64,000 nt of DNA from Streptomyces sp. SID13726. GTDB taxonomy: Bacteria; Actinomycetota; Actinomycetes; Streptomycetales; Streptomycetaceae. This document shows positions 10,522-18,492 of this stretch, piece after piece; positions within the stretch are counted from its first letter, which is position 1; every line of letters begins with the position of its first letter. The stretch is taken from contig NZ_JAAGLY010000017.1 of NCBI RefSeq assembly GCF_010548375.1, positions 1-64,000 on the forward strand, given 5' to 3'. A model generated the notes under the pieces. That model was not told where the DNA came from, did no database searches, and saw only the letters and a program-made list of their open reading frames with translations. The translations under genes and the position numbers were made by a program.

Positions 10522-10604
10522 TTGATCACTGATCAAAGGGGGTGAATTCCCTGGCCACAGCGCATTCCGCTCATTTGACAGTGCATTGAGCACACAGATA
10601 GGAA
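10522..10604 (+). promoter_or_regulatory. HrdB-type promoter with upstream palindrome for gene 10634-11149
   Basis: TTGACA (10575-10580), an 18-nt spacer and TAGGAA (10599-10604) fit a housekeeping sigma promoter, predicting a start near 10611. A perfect palindrome, TTGATC (10522-10527) and GATCAA (10531-10536), lies about 40 nt upstream of the -35 and could be an activator site. Confidence 0.55.
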
Positions 10605-10633
10605 GCAGCTCTCTGAGGTCGAAGAGGTGCACT

Positions 10634-11149
10634 GTGTACGAGCCGAACGTGGTCGGGGACTGGCAGGAGTACGACGAGCATGCCGGTCTGCGGGTCCGCG
10701 TCCACCGTCTGGAGGCGGCCGAGCCCCCGCGTGGACGCGACGACGCCGCCGAAGGGCTCACCTACTTCAGTGTCCGGGTGACCGTCGAGAACCGCGGCGC
10801 GCTGCACCCCACCGTCCATCTGGAGGACGGCCAGATCGACGTGCGGATCGGCTCCGAAGGCGAGAGCGCGTTCATCGACTGGCGCAACTCGCAGTTCATC
10901 GAGGGCTTCGACGTCTACCCGCTGCGCCGCGCGACCGCCGTGCTGTTCGCGGCGGGACCGGAGACCACCCTCGACCAGATCGACGTACAGATCCAGCTGC
11001 GCGTCGACGACGACTGGGCCGACCGCCGGCTGTGGGCCGGCGGCATCGGACTGGACGAGGGAACCGCGCACCCGGCCGCGGGCCGTGAGGGACTGGCCTG
11101 CCAGGTCAGCAACTTCCTGCGGGACCAGGCCGAAGAGGGCACCGCCTGA
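10634..11149 (+). CDS. Hypothetical protein, beta-rich (DUF4352-like look)
   Basis: A 171-residue protein I do not recognise. It begins MYEPNVVGDWQEYDEHAGLRVRVHRLE and looks like one Ig-like beta-sandwich: alternating strands LTYFSVRVTVENRG, PTVHLEDGQIDVRIG, ATAVLFAAGPETTLDQIDVQIQLRVDDD. That resembles DUF4352-type domains, but it has no signal peptide or membrane anchor. GTG 10634 has GAGG about 7 nt upstream and a good housekeeping promoter before it. It converges with hemC (3-nt gap). Function unknown. Confidence 0.6.
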   Translation: MYEPNVVGDWQEYDEHAGLRVRVHRLEAAEPPRGRDDAAEGLTYFSVRVTVENRGALHPTVHLEDGQIDVRIGSEGESAFIDWRNSQFIEGFDVYPLRRATAVLFAAGPETTLDQIDVQIQLRVDDDWADRRLWAGGIGLDEGTAHPAAGREGLACQVSNFLRDQAEEGTA

Positions 11150-11152
11150 CGG

Positions 11153-12097
11153 TCAGTGCGGGATGCCGTCGATGAGCTCGCGGGCCCCCTGCCGCAGCAG
11201 TGCCACGGCGACCGAGGTGCCCAGCGTGGCCGGATCCAGTCGGCCCGCCCACTCGTGGGCGTTCAGCCGGGTCTTGCCGTCCGGGGTGAACACACAGGCC
11301 CGCAAGGACAGTTCGCCGGTGTGGTCCACGCGCGCGTACCCGGCGATCGGGCTGTTGCAGTGACCCTGGAGGACGTGCAGGAACATCCGCTCCGCGGTCG
11401 CCTCACGGAAGGTGTCAGGGTCGCCCAGCGCGCTGACCGCGTCGATGAGTTCGGTGTCGCCCTCCCGGCACTGGAGCGCGAGGATGCCCGCGCCGATCGG
11501 CGGCATCATCGTCTCGGGGGAGAGGATCTCGCTGATCACGTCCTGGCGGCCGATGCGGTCGAGCCCGGCGACCGCGAGCAGCAGCGCGTCCGCGTCACCC
11601 GCCTCCAGCTTCGCCAGCCGCCGGTTGGCGTTGCCGCGGAACGGCACGCACTCCAGATGCGGATGGGTCGCGGACAGCTGCGCCACCCGGCGCACCGAGG
11701 AGGTGCCGATCCGGGTGCCCGCAGGAAGCTCGTCCAGGGTCAGCCCACCCGGGTGGATCAGGGCGTCCCGGATGTCGTCCCGCTTGAGGAACGCCGCGAA
11801 CGTGGTGCCCGCCGGGAGCGGACGGTCGGCCGGTACGTCCTTCACGCAGTGCACCGCGAGATCCGCCTCGCCGGCCAGCAGCGCGGCGTCGACCTCCTTG
11901 GTGAACGCGCCCTTGCCCTCGACCTTGGACAGGTCGCCCATCCACTTGTCGCCGGTCGTCTTCACGGGCACGACCTCGGTGCGGACACCGGGGTAGAGGG
12001 CCGCCAACTCGGCGCGGACACGCTCCACCTGGGCCAGCGCCATCGGCGAGTCACGGGAGACGACACGGATCAGTTCCGGGAGGGACATGCGGGACAC
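11153..12097 (-). CDS. hemC: Hydroxymethylbilane synthase (porphobilinogen deaminase)
   Basis: A 314-residue enzyme joining four porphobilinogens into hydroxymethylbilane for tetrapyrrole synthesis. Visible signatures are RVVSRDSPMALAQV, GKGAFTKEVDAALLAGEADLAVHCVKDVPAD with the catalytic Asp, IGTSSVRRVAQL, RGNANRRLAKLEAGDADALLLAVAGLDRIG and GHCNSPIAGYA, whose Cys (about 247) should carry the dipyrromethane cofactor. The usual HSxKD is HCVKD here. The gene stands alone, without hemA, hemB or hemD, so it is probably a second paralogue beside the main hem operon. GTG 12097 is taken as start; ATG 12088 is an alternative. Confidence 0.88.
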   Translation of the reverse strand: MSRMSLPELIRVVSRDSPMALAQVERVRAELAALYPGVRTEVVPVKTTGDKWMGDLSKVEGKGAFTKEVDAALLAGEADLAVHCVKDVPADRPLPAGTTFAAFLKRDDIRDALIHPGGLTLDELPAGTRIGTSSVRRVAQLSATHPHLECVPFRGNANRRLAKLEAGDADALLLAVAGLDRIGRQDVISEILSPETMMPPIGAGILALQCREGDTELIDAVSALGDPDTFREATAERMFLHVLQGHCNSPIAGYARVDHTGELSLRACVFTPDGKTRLNAHEWAGRLDPATLGTSVAVALLRQGARELIDGIPH

Positions 12098-12115
12098 GAT
12101 AGACCCTGCGGCAGG

Positions 12116-13315
12116 TCAGTGTTCGACGCTCACGGAGTCGCGGGACTTCTGAGGGGGGTCTTGCGGGTTCGGCCGCGCCAGCACCACCAGGGCCCCTACA
12201 GTCAGGAGCCCCCCTGCCAGAAACGCGCCGCGCGTCCCGGCCGACGGCAGCAGCGCACCCCCGAGCAGGGCACCGGCGGCCACGCCCACGTTGAACGCCG
12301 CCGAGTTGGCGGCCAGAGCCGTCTCGGTCCGCCCCGGAGCGACCAGCAGCACCTGGCTCTGCGTCGCCATGAACACCGGCCCCACCGAGGCCCCGAGCAG
12401 CATCAGCAGCACGACGGTCGCCACCTGACTGCTCCCGCCCGCGTACAGCCCGAGCAGGGCCGCGGCCTGTCCCGCCACCGGCACGGCCAGCGTGGCCCGC
12501 GGACACCGGTCGAGGAGCGGACCGGCCACCGTGACCCCGGCCAGGCCCGCCGCGCCGAACGCCAGCAGCACGGCGCTCACCGCGTCCCGGCCGAAACCGC
12601 TCACCTCGTCCAGGAAGGCCGTGATGTACGTGAACCCGGTGAACGCCCCCGTCACCGACAGCGCCGTGGTGGCCAGCACGACCAGGAACCGGCGCCGGTC
12701 GGGGGCGGCGCCGTACGCCGAGTGACTCTCCTGCGGGCGCGAGGTCGGCAGCAGCACGGCCACCGCGACCAGCGCCACCACGGCGAGCGCGCCGAGCACC
12801 GCGAACGGCACCCGCCAGCCGCTGTGCCCGCCCAGCCAGGTGCCCGCCGGCACCCCGGCCACCGTGGCCAGCGAACCGCCGACCGACAGCAGCCCGATGA
12901 TCCGGCCCCGCCGCCGAGGCGGGAACAGCCCTACCGCGACCGGCCCCATCACCGCCCAGAACAGCGCCTGCGCGAGTGCCGTCGCCACCCGGGCGGCCAG
13001 CAGCAGGCCGTACGACACCGCGGTGAGCGCCGAGAGCCAGCTGGCCACCGCGAGCACCGCGAGGAGGCCGGTCATCAGATACCGGCGCGGCACCGACCGG
13101 GTGGTGTGGGCGAGCGGCAGCGAACCGACGGCGACCGTCAGGCCGTAGCCCGTGACCAGCGCGCCCACCGCCGCGAGGGAGACCCGCAGGTCGTCCGCCA
13201 TCAGGGGCAGCAGGCCCACGGGGAGGTTCTCGGTGGTGTTGAAGGTGAACGCCGCCAGCATCAGCGCCGCGACGACGGTGGCCCTGCGCCAGGGGGCCGG
13301 AGACGCGCTGTCCAT
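12116..13315 (-). CDS. MFS transporter, arabinose-efflux (AraJ/DHA1) type
   Basis: A 399-residue protein with twelve predicted membrane helices. The first helices are ATVVAALMLAAFTFNTTENLPVGLLPLMADDL and VSLAAVGALVTGYGLTVAVGSLPLA. The loop RSVPRRYLMTGLLAV and the TM5 motif VGGSLATVAGVPAGTWLGGHSGWRVPFAVLG are typical of DHA1 drug or sugar efflux proteins. A central cytoplasmic loop (RPQESHSAYGAAPDRRR) separates the halves. The ATG is at 13315. It is divergent from the DUF5937/ArsR regulator at 13429, which is the likely controller. The substrate is unknown. Confidence 0.88.
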   Translation of the reverse strand: MDSASPAPWRRATVVAALMLAAFTFNTTENLPVGLLPLMADDLRVSLAAVGALVTGYGLTVAVGSLPLAHTTRSVPRRYLMTGLLAVLAVASWLSALTAVSYGLLLAARVATALAQALFWAVMGPVAVGLFPPRRRGRIIGLLSVGGSLATVAGVPAGTWLGGHSGWRVPFAVLGALAVVALVAVAVLLPTSRPQESHSAYGAAPDRRRFLVVLATTALSVTGAFTGFTYITAFLDEVSGFGRDAVSAVLLAFGAAGLAGVTVAGPLLDRCPRATLAVPVAGQAAALLGLYAGGSSQVATVVLLMLLGASVGPVFMATQSQVLLVAPGRTETALAANSAAFNVGVAAGALLGGALLPSAGTRGAFLAGGLLTVGALVVLARPNPQDPPQKSRDSVSVEH

Positions 13316-13428
13316 CCGACTGCCTTCCGGGGGAGGTGAAGAGGGACGGCCAGCGTGCTGCGGCGCGGCGTACGGCTCTACTCTTTCGGTCCAGGACGAA
13401 TCCCCCCTCGCCGCCAGGGAGTTACGCC

Positions 13429-14418
13429 GTGCCGCTGACCCTGCGCCTCGGGAACGACGACCTCAGACGGAGCCGGTTCGCCGTCTCCCCGCTCTGCCAG
13501 ACCCACGAGGCGCTGCGCATGCTGCGCCGACCCGCCGGGCACGGCTACCACCGGGCCTGGCTACGGCGTACGGCACCCGCCGTCACCGGGCTCGACCTGT
13601 CCCCGCTGTGGCTGTTCATCCGTCCGTCCGGGGGCTACACACCGGACTTCCTGGGCCCGCCGCCCGAGCATCCGAATCCCCGCTTCGAGGACGAACTGGC
13701 CCGAGTGCGCGCCACCGATCCGGCCCTCGCCCACGCCGAGATGACCCGCTCGCTGGCCTGCGCGCCGGGGCTCGCGGAGTCGCCGCGCGGCCGGGCCGCC
13801 CTGGACGACCCGGCCGCGACCGTACGACGCCTCGCCGACCTCACCGAACAGGCCTGGCGGGCGCTGGTCGCCCCGGACTGGCGGCGCCACCGGGCCGTGC
13901 TGGAGGCCGACATCGCGCACCGCTCCCGGCAGGTCGCGGACGCGGGCCTGGACGCCCTGTTCACCGGACTGCACCCCGACGTCGACTGGGCCGACGGCAG
14001 CCTCACCCTCCCCGTGCGCGGCGACATGGCGGACGCCCAACTCGCCGACGGGCGGGGCGTGTTGCTGATGCCGAGCGTGTTCGTCTGGCCGGACGTGGTG
14101 AGCGGCTTCGCCCGCCCCTGGCAGCCGACGGTCATCTATCCCGCGCGCGGGATGCGCGGACTCCACGACGACGAGGTGCCGCGCCCGCCGGAGGCCCTGG
14201 CCCGGCTGCTCGGGAGGCAGCGCGCCGCGCTCCTGGCCGGACTCGACGACCCCGCCTCCACGACCGGCCTGGCCCGCCGCCACGGCCTCGCCCCGTCGAC
14301 CGTCTCGGCCCATCTGGCGGTCCTGCGCGAGGCCGGGCTGCTCGGCTCACGCAGGCAGGGCCACCATGTGCTGTACGGGCGGACCCCGCTGGGCGACGCG
14401 CTGGTCTCCGGCGCCTAG
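13429..14418 (+). CDS. DUF5937/ArsR-type winged-helix regulator
   Basis: A 329-residue regulator. The N-terminal 240 residues (PLTLRLGNDDLRRSRFAVSPLCQTHEALRML...) match the DUF5937 sensor domain often fused to ArsR-type helix-turn-helix proteins in Streptomyces. The C-terminal domain (about 255-325) has RQRAALLAGLDDPASTTGLARRHGLAPSTVSAHLAVLREAGLLGSRRQGHHVLYGRTPLG, a clear ArsR winged helix without the metal-binding Cys box. GTG 13429 has GGGAG 8 nt upstream. It faces the MFS gene across a 113-bp divergent region. Its TAG stop and the TAG of the gene on the other strand share one CTAG (14415-14418). Confidence 0.85.
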   Translation: MPLTLRLGNDDLRRSRFAVSPLCQTHEALRMLRRPAGHGYHRAWLRRTAPAVTGLDLSPLWLFIRPSGGYTPDFLGPPPEHPNPRFEDELARVRATDPALAHAEMTRSLACAPGLAESPRGRAALDDPAATVRRLADLTEQAWRALVAPDWRRHRAVLEADIAHRSRQVADAGLDALFTGLHPDVDWADGSLTLPVRGDMADAQLADGRGVLLMPSVFVWPDVVSGFARPWQPTVIYPARGMRGLHDDEVPRPPEALARLLGRQRAALLAGLDDPASTTGLARRHGLAPSTVSAHLAVLREAGLLGSRRQGHHVLYGRTPLGDALVSGA

Positions 14419-15440
14419 ACCAGCGGTTCGCTGAGCTCGACCGAGCGCAAGGCTGCCGCCAGGGCCTGCTCGTCACCGACGTCCAGGGCCGTGTCGGTCA
14501 GCTTGATGACATGCTCGTCGCCGTGGGCGAGGGCACGCTCCACGACCTCCTCGGGAGCGAGGCGCGCGGGCGGTGCGTAGGCGACGGCCTCCACCGGCGC
14601 GTACATCGCGGTGACCGCGGCCGACGCCGACCAGGCCGCGTGCAGGCTCGGCGCCCACAGGTCGCGGGGGAGCGAATCCAGCGCCCGCAGCACGGCGTTG
14701 GGGGCGGTCGCCGCGTGGACGAGCATGGTCGGCTCACCGTGCCCGTGCGTGGCGTAGCGGTGGGTGGCGGCGCGGACGAGCTCGGTCAGCCGCTCCTTCG
14801 CGAGATCCGGGTCGGTCACCTCGTCGGCCCAGACGGGCAGTCGCCGTACGGCCGCCAGACGGTTCCGGAACCCCAGGTGCCCCGGCCCGATCGCGGGTAC
14901 GGCGTCCAGGGCCCCCGCCGCGCTCGGCGCGCCCGGCAGCGCCACGAGGCCGGTCACGGGCTGGTGCCGGGCCGCCCAGTAGCCCAGCGCGTGGGCGAGT
15001 TCGGTGACCCGGGGCGCGTTCTCCTCGGCCTCCAGGGCGCGGACGGCGTGGCCCACCCGGATCACCGTGTGCGTGGCCCCGCCGTACAGGCCCGGCAGCA
15101 GCCGCGGCCACCATACGGCGAGGACGTCCCGCCAGGGCCGCTCGCCGAGGGTGCGGGAGAAATGGTCCGTCCAGTCCGCGATGCGGCGCGGATCGCCCAG
15201 TGCCGAGCGCCAGTTGTCGTCCGTGACGGGCTCCGTGCGGTCGGGGAAGTCCTCGAGGCGGTCCTGGTAGAGGTCCAGCCACCGGTGCACCGAGCCCGCC
15301 CGCCCATGTGTGGCGAGCGCCTCGACGACCATGGGCGCGTGGTTGGTGAGCCAGCCCTCGTGCTCCGGGCCGGACGCGTGGACGCGTTCCAGGGCCTCTT
15401 CGAGGTACCCGCTCGTCTCGCTCGTGTCGGTCGTGTCCAT
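14415..15440 (-). CDS. Questin oxidase-like family protein (DUF4243)
   Basis: A 341-residue helical protein. Motifs YLEEALERVHASGPEHEGWLTNHAPMVVEALATHG, LYGGATHTVIRVGHAVRAL, and ELAHALGYWAARHQPV place it in the questin oxidase-like family. Fungal members open an anthraquinone ring by Baeyer-Villiger-type oxidation without a visible FAD motif. The conserved NHAPM and GATHTVIRVGHAVR histidines are present. ATG 15440 has TAGCGT 7 nt upstream (15448-15453, minus strand), fitting a leaderless mRNA. Bacterial members have no settled substrate. A longer reading into 16286 is only an open frame across the next gene. Confidence 0.8.
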   Translation of the reverse strand: MDTTDTSETSGYLEEALERVHASGPEHEGWLTNHAPMVVEALATHGRAGSVHRWLDLYQDRLEDFPDRTEPVTDDNWRSALGDPRRIADWTDHFSRTLGERPWRDVLAVWWPRLLPGLYGGATHTVIRVGHAVRALEAEENAPRVTELAHALGYWAARHQPVTGLVALPGAPSAAGALDAVPAIGPGHLGFRNRLAAVRRLPVWADEVTDPDLAKERLTELVRAATHRYATHGHGEPTMLVHAATAPNAVLRALDSLPRDLWAPSLHAAWSASAAVTAMYAPVEAVAYAPPARLAPEEVVERALAHGDEHVIKLTDTALDVGDEQALAAALRSVELSEPLV

Positions 15441-15474
15441 GCACAGGACGCTATGCCGGACACCGGCCGGCCTG

Positions 15475-15530
15475 GATCGGGCGCGGGGCGGAAGCCGCGG
15501 GTACCTGGGTCCTAGGTCCCGCGCCCGATC
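15475..15530 (-). terminator. Strong hairpin after the NPP1 gene
   Basis: Arms GATCGGGCGCGGG (15475-15487) and CCCGCGCCCGATC (15518-15530) pair perfectly over 13 bp around a 30-nt loop that itself holds ACCT/AGGT. It begins 12 nt after the NPP1 stop on the minus strand and precedes the questin-oxidase-like gene, so it is a probable terminator for NPP1. Confidence 0.7.
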
Positions 15531-15541
15531 ACTGTGCCGGG

Positions 15542-16321
15542 TCAGGCGTTGGGGTCGAAGGAGATCCCCGAGGGCTTCGCCGACGTCAGGTGGGCCGCGA
15601 AGTTCGCGTCCTTGAGGCCGAAGTTGGCGCTGCCGAAGTCGTACGCGCTCAGCTTGTCGCGCAGAGCCGTCGACGGGTAGCCGTTCCAGCCGACCAGCGG
15701 CGGGTACTGCCAGGTGCCCTTGGCGTTCTCCGGCGGCTCGTCGTTGGAGTTCGCCAGCCGGAAGCAGTGCGTGCTGATGCCGTCCTTGTGGTACACGATC
15801 TTGGCGTGCGTGCCGTCGAAGCGGACGGCGGAGGCGGCGCTCACGGTGAACGAGCCGTGGTTGGACGTCGACACGTACTGGACCGCGCCGTTCTGCACCC
15901 AGATCACGACGTGCTCCCAGTCGTGCCGGTGCCCGCCGATGCTGCTGTTCGCGAGGGCCTGGTCCTTCTCGAAGTACAGGCCGTACATGTACGCGCACCA
16001 GCCGTTGTTGCACTTGTAGCGCGAGTACGTGTTGGTGTTGTCCAGGTCCGAGAGGTCGTGGCAGTCGCCGCTGAGCGAACCCGTCGGCTTCAGACCGCCG
16101 TTGATGGTGCCGTCGGGGCCGATGGCGGTCGACGAGTAGCAGCCGTCCGTGTCGTAGTCGAAGGCCGGCTGGTAGGTGTACTCGGCGGTCTCGGCGTTGC
16201 TGGGCAGCGCGGCGGGCGGGGCGGCGAACGCGGCCGAGGGGAAGGCCACGACGAGCGCGGCGGCGCCGGCAAGGCCGGTGAACCATCTCGCGCGGTGCTT
16301 CTTGAACGACGGTGACGACAC
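15542..16321 (-). CDS. Secreted NPP1/Nep1-like (NLP) protein
   Basis: A 259-residue exported protein of the necrosis- and ethylene-inducing NLP family. The Sec signal (KKHRARWFTGLAGAAALVVAFPSAAFA, cleavage near AFA-APP) is followed by a mature domain with the diagnostic heptapeptide GHRHDWE near 129-135, whose His/Asp/Glu bind Ca in plant-active NLPs. Several Cys (GCYSS, GDCHD, YKCNNGWC, THCF) allow disulfides. GTG 16321 has GAGGAGG 5 nt upstream. NLPs permeabilise dicot plasma membranes by binding GIPC sphingolipids; saprophytic bacteria also carry them with unclear roles. A hairpin terminator follows. Confidence 0.9.
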   Translation of the reverse strand: MSSPSFKKHRARWFTGLAGAAALVVAFPSAAFAAPPAALPSNAETAEYTYQPAFDYDTDGCYSSTAIGPDGTINGGLKPTGSLSGDCHDLSDLDNTNTYSRYKCNNGWCAYMYGLYFEKDQALANSSIGGHRHDWEHVVIWVQNGAVQYVSTSNHGSFTVSAASAVRFDGTHAKIVYHKDGISTHCFRLANSNDEPPENAKGTWQYPPLVGWNGYPSTALRDKLSAYDFGSANFGLKDANFAAHLTSAKPSGISFDPNA

Positions 16322-16452
16322 TGCGTCCTCCTCGTGGTCCGGGCGCAGCCCAACGGCTGTGGGGTTACTGGGGAGTTCAGCTTCCCCGCTTTTCATGTCC
16401 GCGCCAAGAGGTTGAAGGCGTCACTCCGGTTACGGGTCGCCCAATATTCGGA

Positions 16453-17433
16453 TCATGGGGGCGTGTCGGGGAGTTCGGCAGAGGACTCCTCCGGCGCGAG
16501 GTCCGGGCGCAGCCGCAGCCACGACGGCTGACGCAGCAACCCCGCCCGGGTGCGGGTGCTGTAGCGGACCTCGCCCACCAGCCGGGGCAGCACCCAGCGC
16601 GCCCGCGGGACCGCCGGGACCGGGTCGAACGGGCACGACTCCGCCGTCAACGCGGCCAGCAGCACGGCGAGTTCGGCCCGCTCCGGCTCGCTCCAGCCGG
16701 TGCCCACATTGCCGATGTACCGCAGCCGCTCTCCGGCCCGCTGCCCCACGAGCACCGCGCCGGGCAGGCCCGTGAGCCGTCCCTTGCCCGGCAGCCAGCC
16801 GCCCACGACGACGTCCTCGCTGCGCAGGTTGCGGATCTTGATCCAGGACCGGGACCGCACCCCCGGCTCGTACACCGAGTCGAGCCGCTTGCAGACCAGG
16901 CCCTCCAGACCGTGCTCACGGGTCGCCCGCAGCGCCTGCTCGCCATGACCGACCAGCGCGGCGGGCGTCGACCAGTGCGGACCGGTGAGCTCCAGGTCCT
17001 CCAGCTGAAGGCGCCGCTGTGCGTAGGGAAGGCGGAGGAGGGAGTGGCTGCCCAGGTGCATCAGGTCGAACAGCACGAGGTGTACGGGCGCCTCGGCCGC
17101 CCGACGCGCCGCCCTGCCGGGCGCGTGGGCCAGCCCCATGCGCGGTTGCAGCAACTGGAAGTCCGCGCGCCCCTGTTCGTCCAGCGCCAGGATCTCCCCG
17201 TCCAGCACCGCGGGCAGAGGCCCGAGCACCGCGCCCAGCTCACGCAGCTCCGGATAGGCACCGGTGATCTCCTCCCCGGACCTGGCGCGCAGCACGACAT
17301 CGCCGTCCCCGGTGAGGGAGACCACCACCCGCTGGCCGTCCTGCTTGGTCTCATAGGCCCAGCGCGCGTCCTGCGAGGCGGGCGGCAGCGTGCCGGGCGT
17401 GGCCAGCATGGGGCGGATCGAGGGGAGCGTCAC
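16453..17433 (-). CDS. ATP-dependent DNA ligase (LigC-like)
   Basis: A 326-residue ligase. Motif I is ETKQDGQR, with the adenylated Lys at 30. Motif III-like VLDGEILALDEQGRADFQLLQ, motif IV GLEGLVCKRLDSVYEPGVRSRSWIKIRN and the OB-fold region DVVVGGWLPGKGRLTGLPGAVLVGQ follow in order. This is the short nucleotidyltransferase plus OB architecture without LigD's polymerase or nuclease domains. No Ku or polymerase gene is adjacent, so it probably serves in accessory repair beside NAD-dependent LigA. GTG 17433 is the first in-frame start. Confidence 0.9.
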   Translation of the reverse strand: MTLPSIRPMLATPGTLPPASQDARWAYETKQDGQRVVVSLTGDGDVVLRARSGEEITGAYPELRELGAVLGPLPAVLDGEILALDEQGRADFQLLQPRMGLAHAPGRAARRAAEAPVHLVLFDLMHLGSHSLLRLPYAQRRLQLEDLELTGPHWSTPAALVGHGEQALRATREHGLEGLVCKRLDSVYEPGVRSRSWIKIRNLRSEDVVVGGWLPGKGRLTGLPGAVLVGQRAGERLRYIGNVGTGWSEPERAELAVLLAALTAESCPFDPVPAVPRARWVLPRLVGEVRYSTRTRAGLLRQPSWLRLRPDLAPEESSAELPDTPP

Positions 17434-17628
17434 GGGTCAGTTGTCGACACGGGTATCTACCGCCACGCGTCGCGAGTGCGGGTTTCCCCTGAACGGGCGG
17501 CGGGTGAAGGGCCGTCAGGCGGCGTGCGGCGGGGGAGAGGGGCGGAGGGGGGCGGAGGTGGTCCGACATGAGTCGGTGCGGCGGCGGGGCGCCCTCGCGG
17601 GCGGACGGCCCCCTGGGGCGGCCCGGCC

Positions 17629-18378
17629 TCAGACGATCCCTCCGTTCGCCCGCAGCACCTGCCCGTTGACCCAGTGACCGGCCGGGCTCACCAGGAACGC
17701 CACCACGTTGGCGATGTCCTGGGGCGTCCCCAGGCGCTCCAGCGGAGGCTGTGCGGCCAGGCGGGCGACCGTCTCCTCGTCCTTGCCGTCGAGGAACAGG
17801 TCGGTGGCGGTGGGGCCGGGGGCGACGGCGTTGACGGTGACGTCGCGACCGCGCAACTCCCGGGCGAGGATCAGGGTGACGGCCTCGACCGCGCCCTTGC
17901 TGGCCGCGTAGGCACCGTAGCCGGGGAAGGCCAGCCCGACGACCGAACTGGAGAGGTTGACGAGGGCGCCCCCCGGGCGCAGCCGGCGCGCGGCCTGCTG
18001 GTCGACGACGAAGGTGCCGCGGATGTTGGTGCGGTACAGCGCGTCGAGATCGCCGAGGTCCAGATCCGCGATCGGGGACAACGGCATCCGGCCCGCGGAG
18101 TGCACCACCACGTCGACACCGCCGTACGTGGCCTCCGCCAGGTCGAACAGGGCGGCCACCTCGGTCTCGTCGGCGACGTCCGCGCGGGCGGCGTACGCGG
18201 TGCCGCCGGCCTCCTCGACGGCGCGCACGGTCTCGTCGGCCGCCTCCTTGTTGCCCGCGTACCCGACGACGACCGCGAACCCGTCGGCGGCGAGCCGCTC
18301 GGCGATCTGCCGTCCGATGCCGCGCGAGCCGCCGGTCACGATCGCGACACGCCGGTCCGTCCTGGGCTGAGTGGTCAT
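17629..18378 (-). CDS. SDR-family NAD(P)-dependent oxidoreductase
   Basis: A 249-residue Rossmann enzyme. Cofactor motif TGGSRGIG lies at about 16-23, NSAG-type HSAG near 92, catalytic Ser in LSSSVVG and YxxxK as YGAYAASK near 155, and C-terminal GHWVNGQVLRANGG. A basic/charged region after the second strand (YAGNKEAAD) suggests possible NADP use. It resembles 3-oxoacyl-ACP reductase-type SDRs; the substrate is unknown. It is transcribed divergently from a TetR regulator, with three operator boxes between them, so it is most likely that regulator's target. Confidence 0.9.
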   Translation of the reverse strand: MTTQPRTDRRVAIVTGGSRGIGRQIAERLAADGFAVVVGYAGNKEAADETVRAVEEAGGTAYAARADVADETEVAALFDLAEATYGGVDVVVHSAGRMPLSPIADLDLGDLDALYRTNIRGTFVVDQQAARRLRPGGALVNLSSSVVGLAFPGYGAYAASKGAVEAVTLILARELRGRDVTVNAVAPGPTATDLFLDGKDEETVARLAAQPPLERLGTPQDIANVVAFLVSPAGHWVNGQVLRANGGIV

Positions 18379-18412
18379 GACTGCATCCTTTGTTAGCGCT
18401 GCTACGGCTGAT

Positions 18413-18474
18413 TCGTATCGACGATAACATAGAATCGTAGCGACGATAACCCCTGGCTCGTATCGTCGCTACGA
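18413..18474. promoter_or_regulatory. Three operator boxes in the SDR/TetR divergent promoter
   Basis: Boxes at 18413-18426 and 18435-18448 are direct copies (TCGTATCGACGATA and TCGTAGCGACGATA, 22 nt apart). The box at 18461-18474 is the exact inverse of the second. Each box is itself an imperfect dyad of ATCGT and ACGAT type, as expected for TetR dimers. A TACCGT at 18481-18486, 6 nt before the TetR ATG, may be a -10 box. Confidence 0.75.
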
Positions 18475-18492
18475 ATGTCGTACCGTGGGGGC

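Noticed and set aside
14415..16286. Single 623-residue protein covering the questin-oxidase-like and NPP1 loci
   Set aside because: The upstream part is an alternate frame of the NPP1 gene, and a 13-bp hairpin terminator lies between the two genes.
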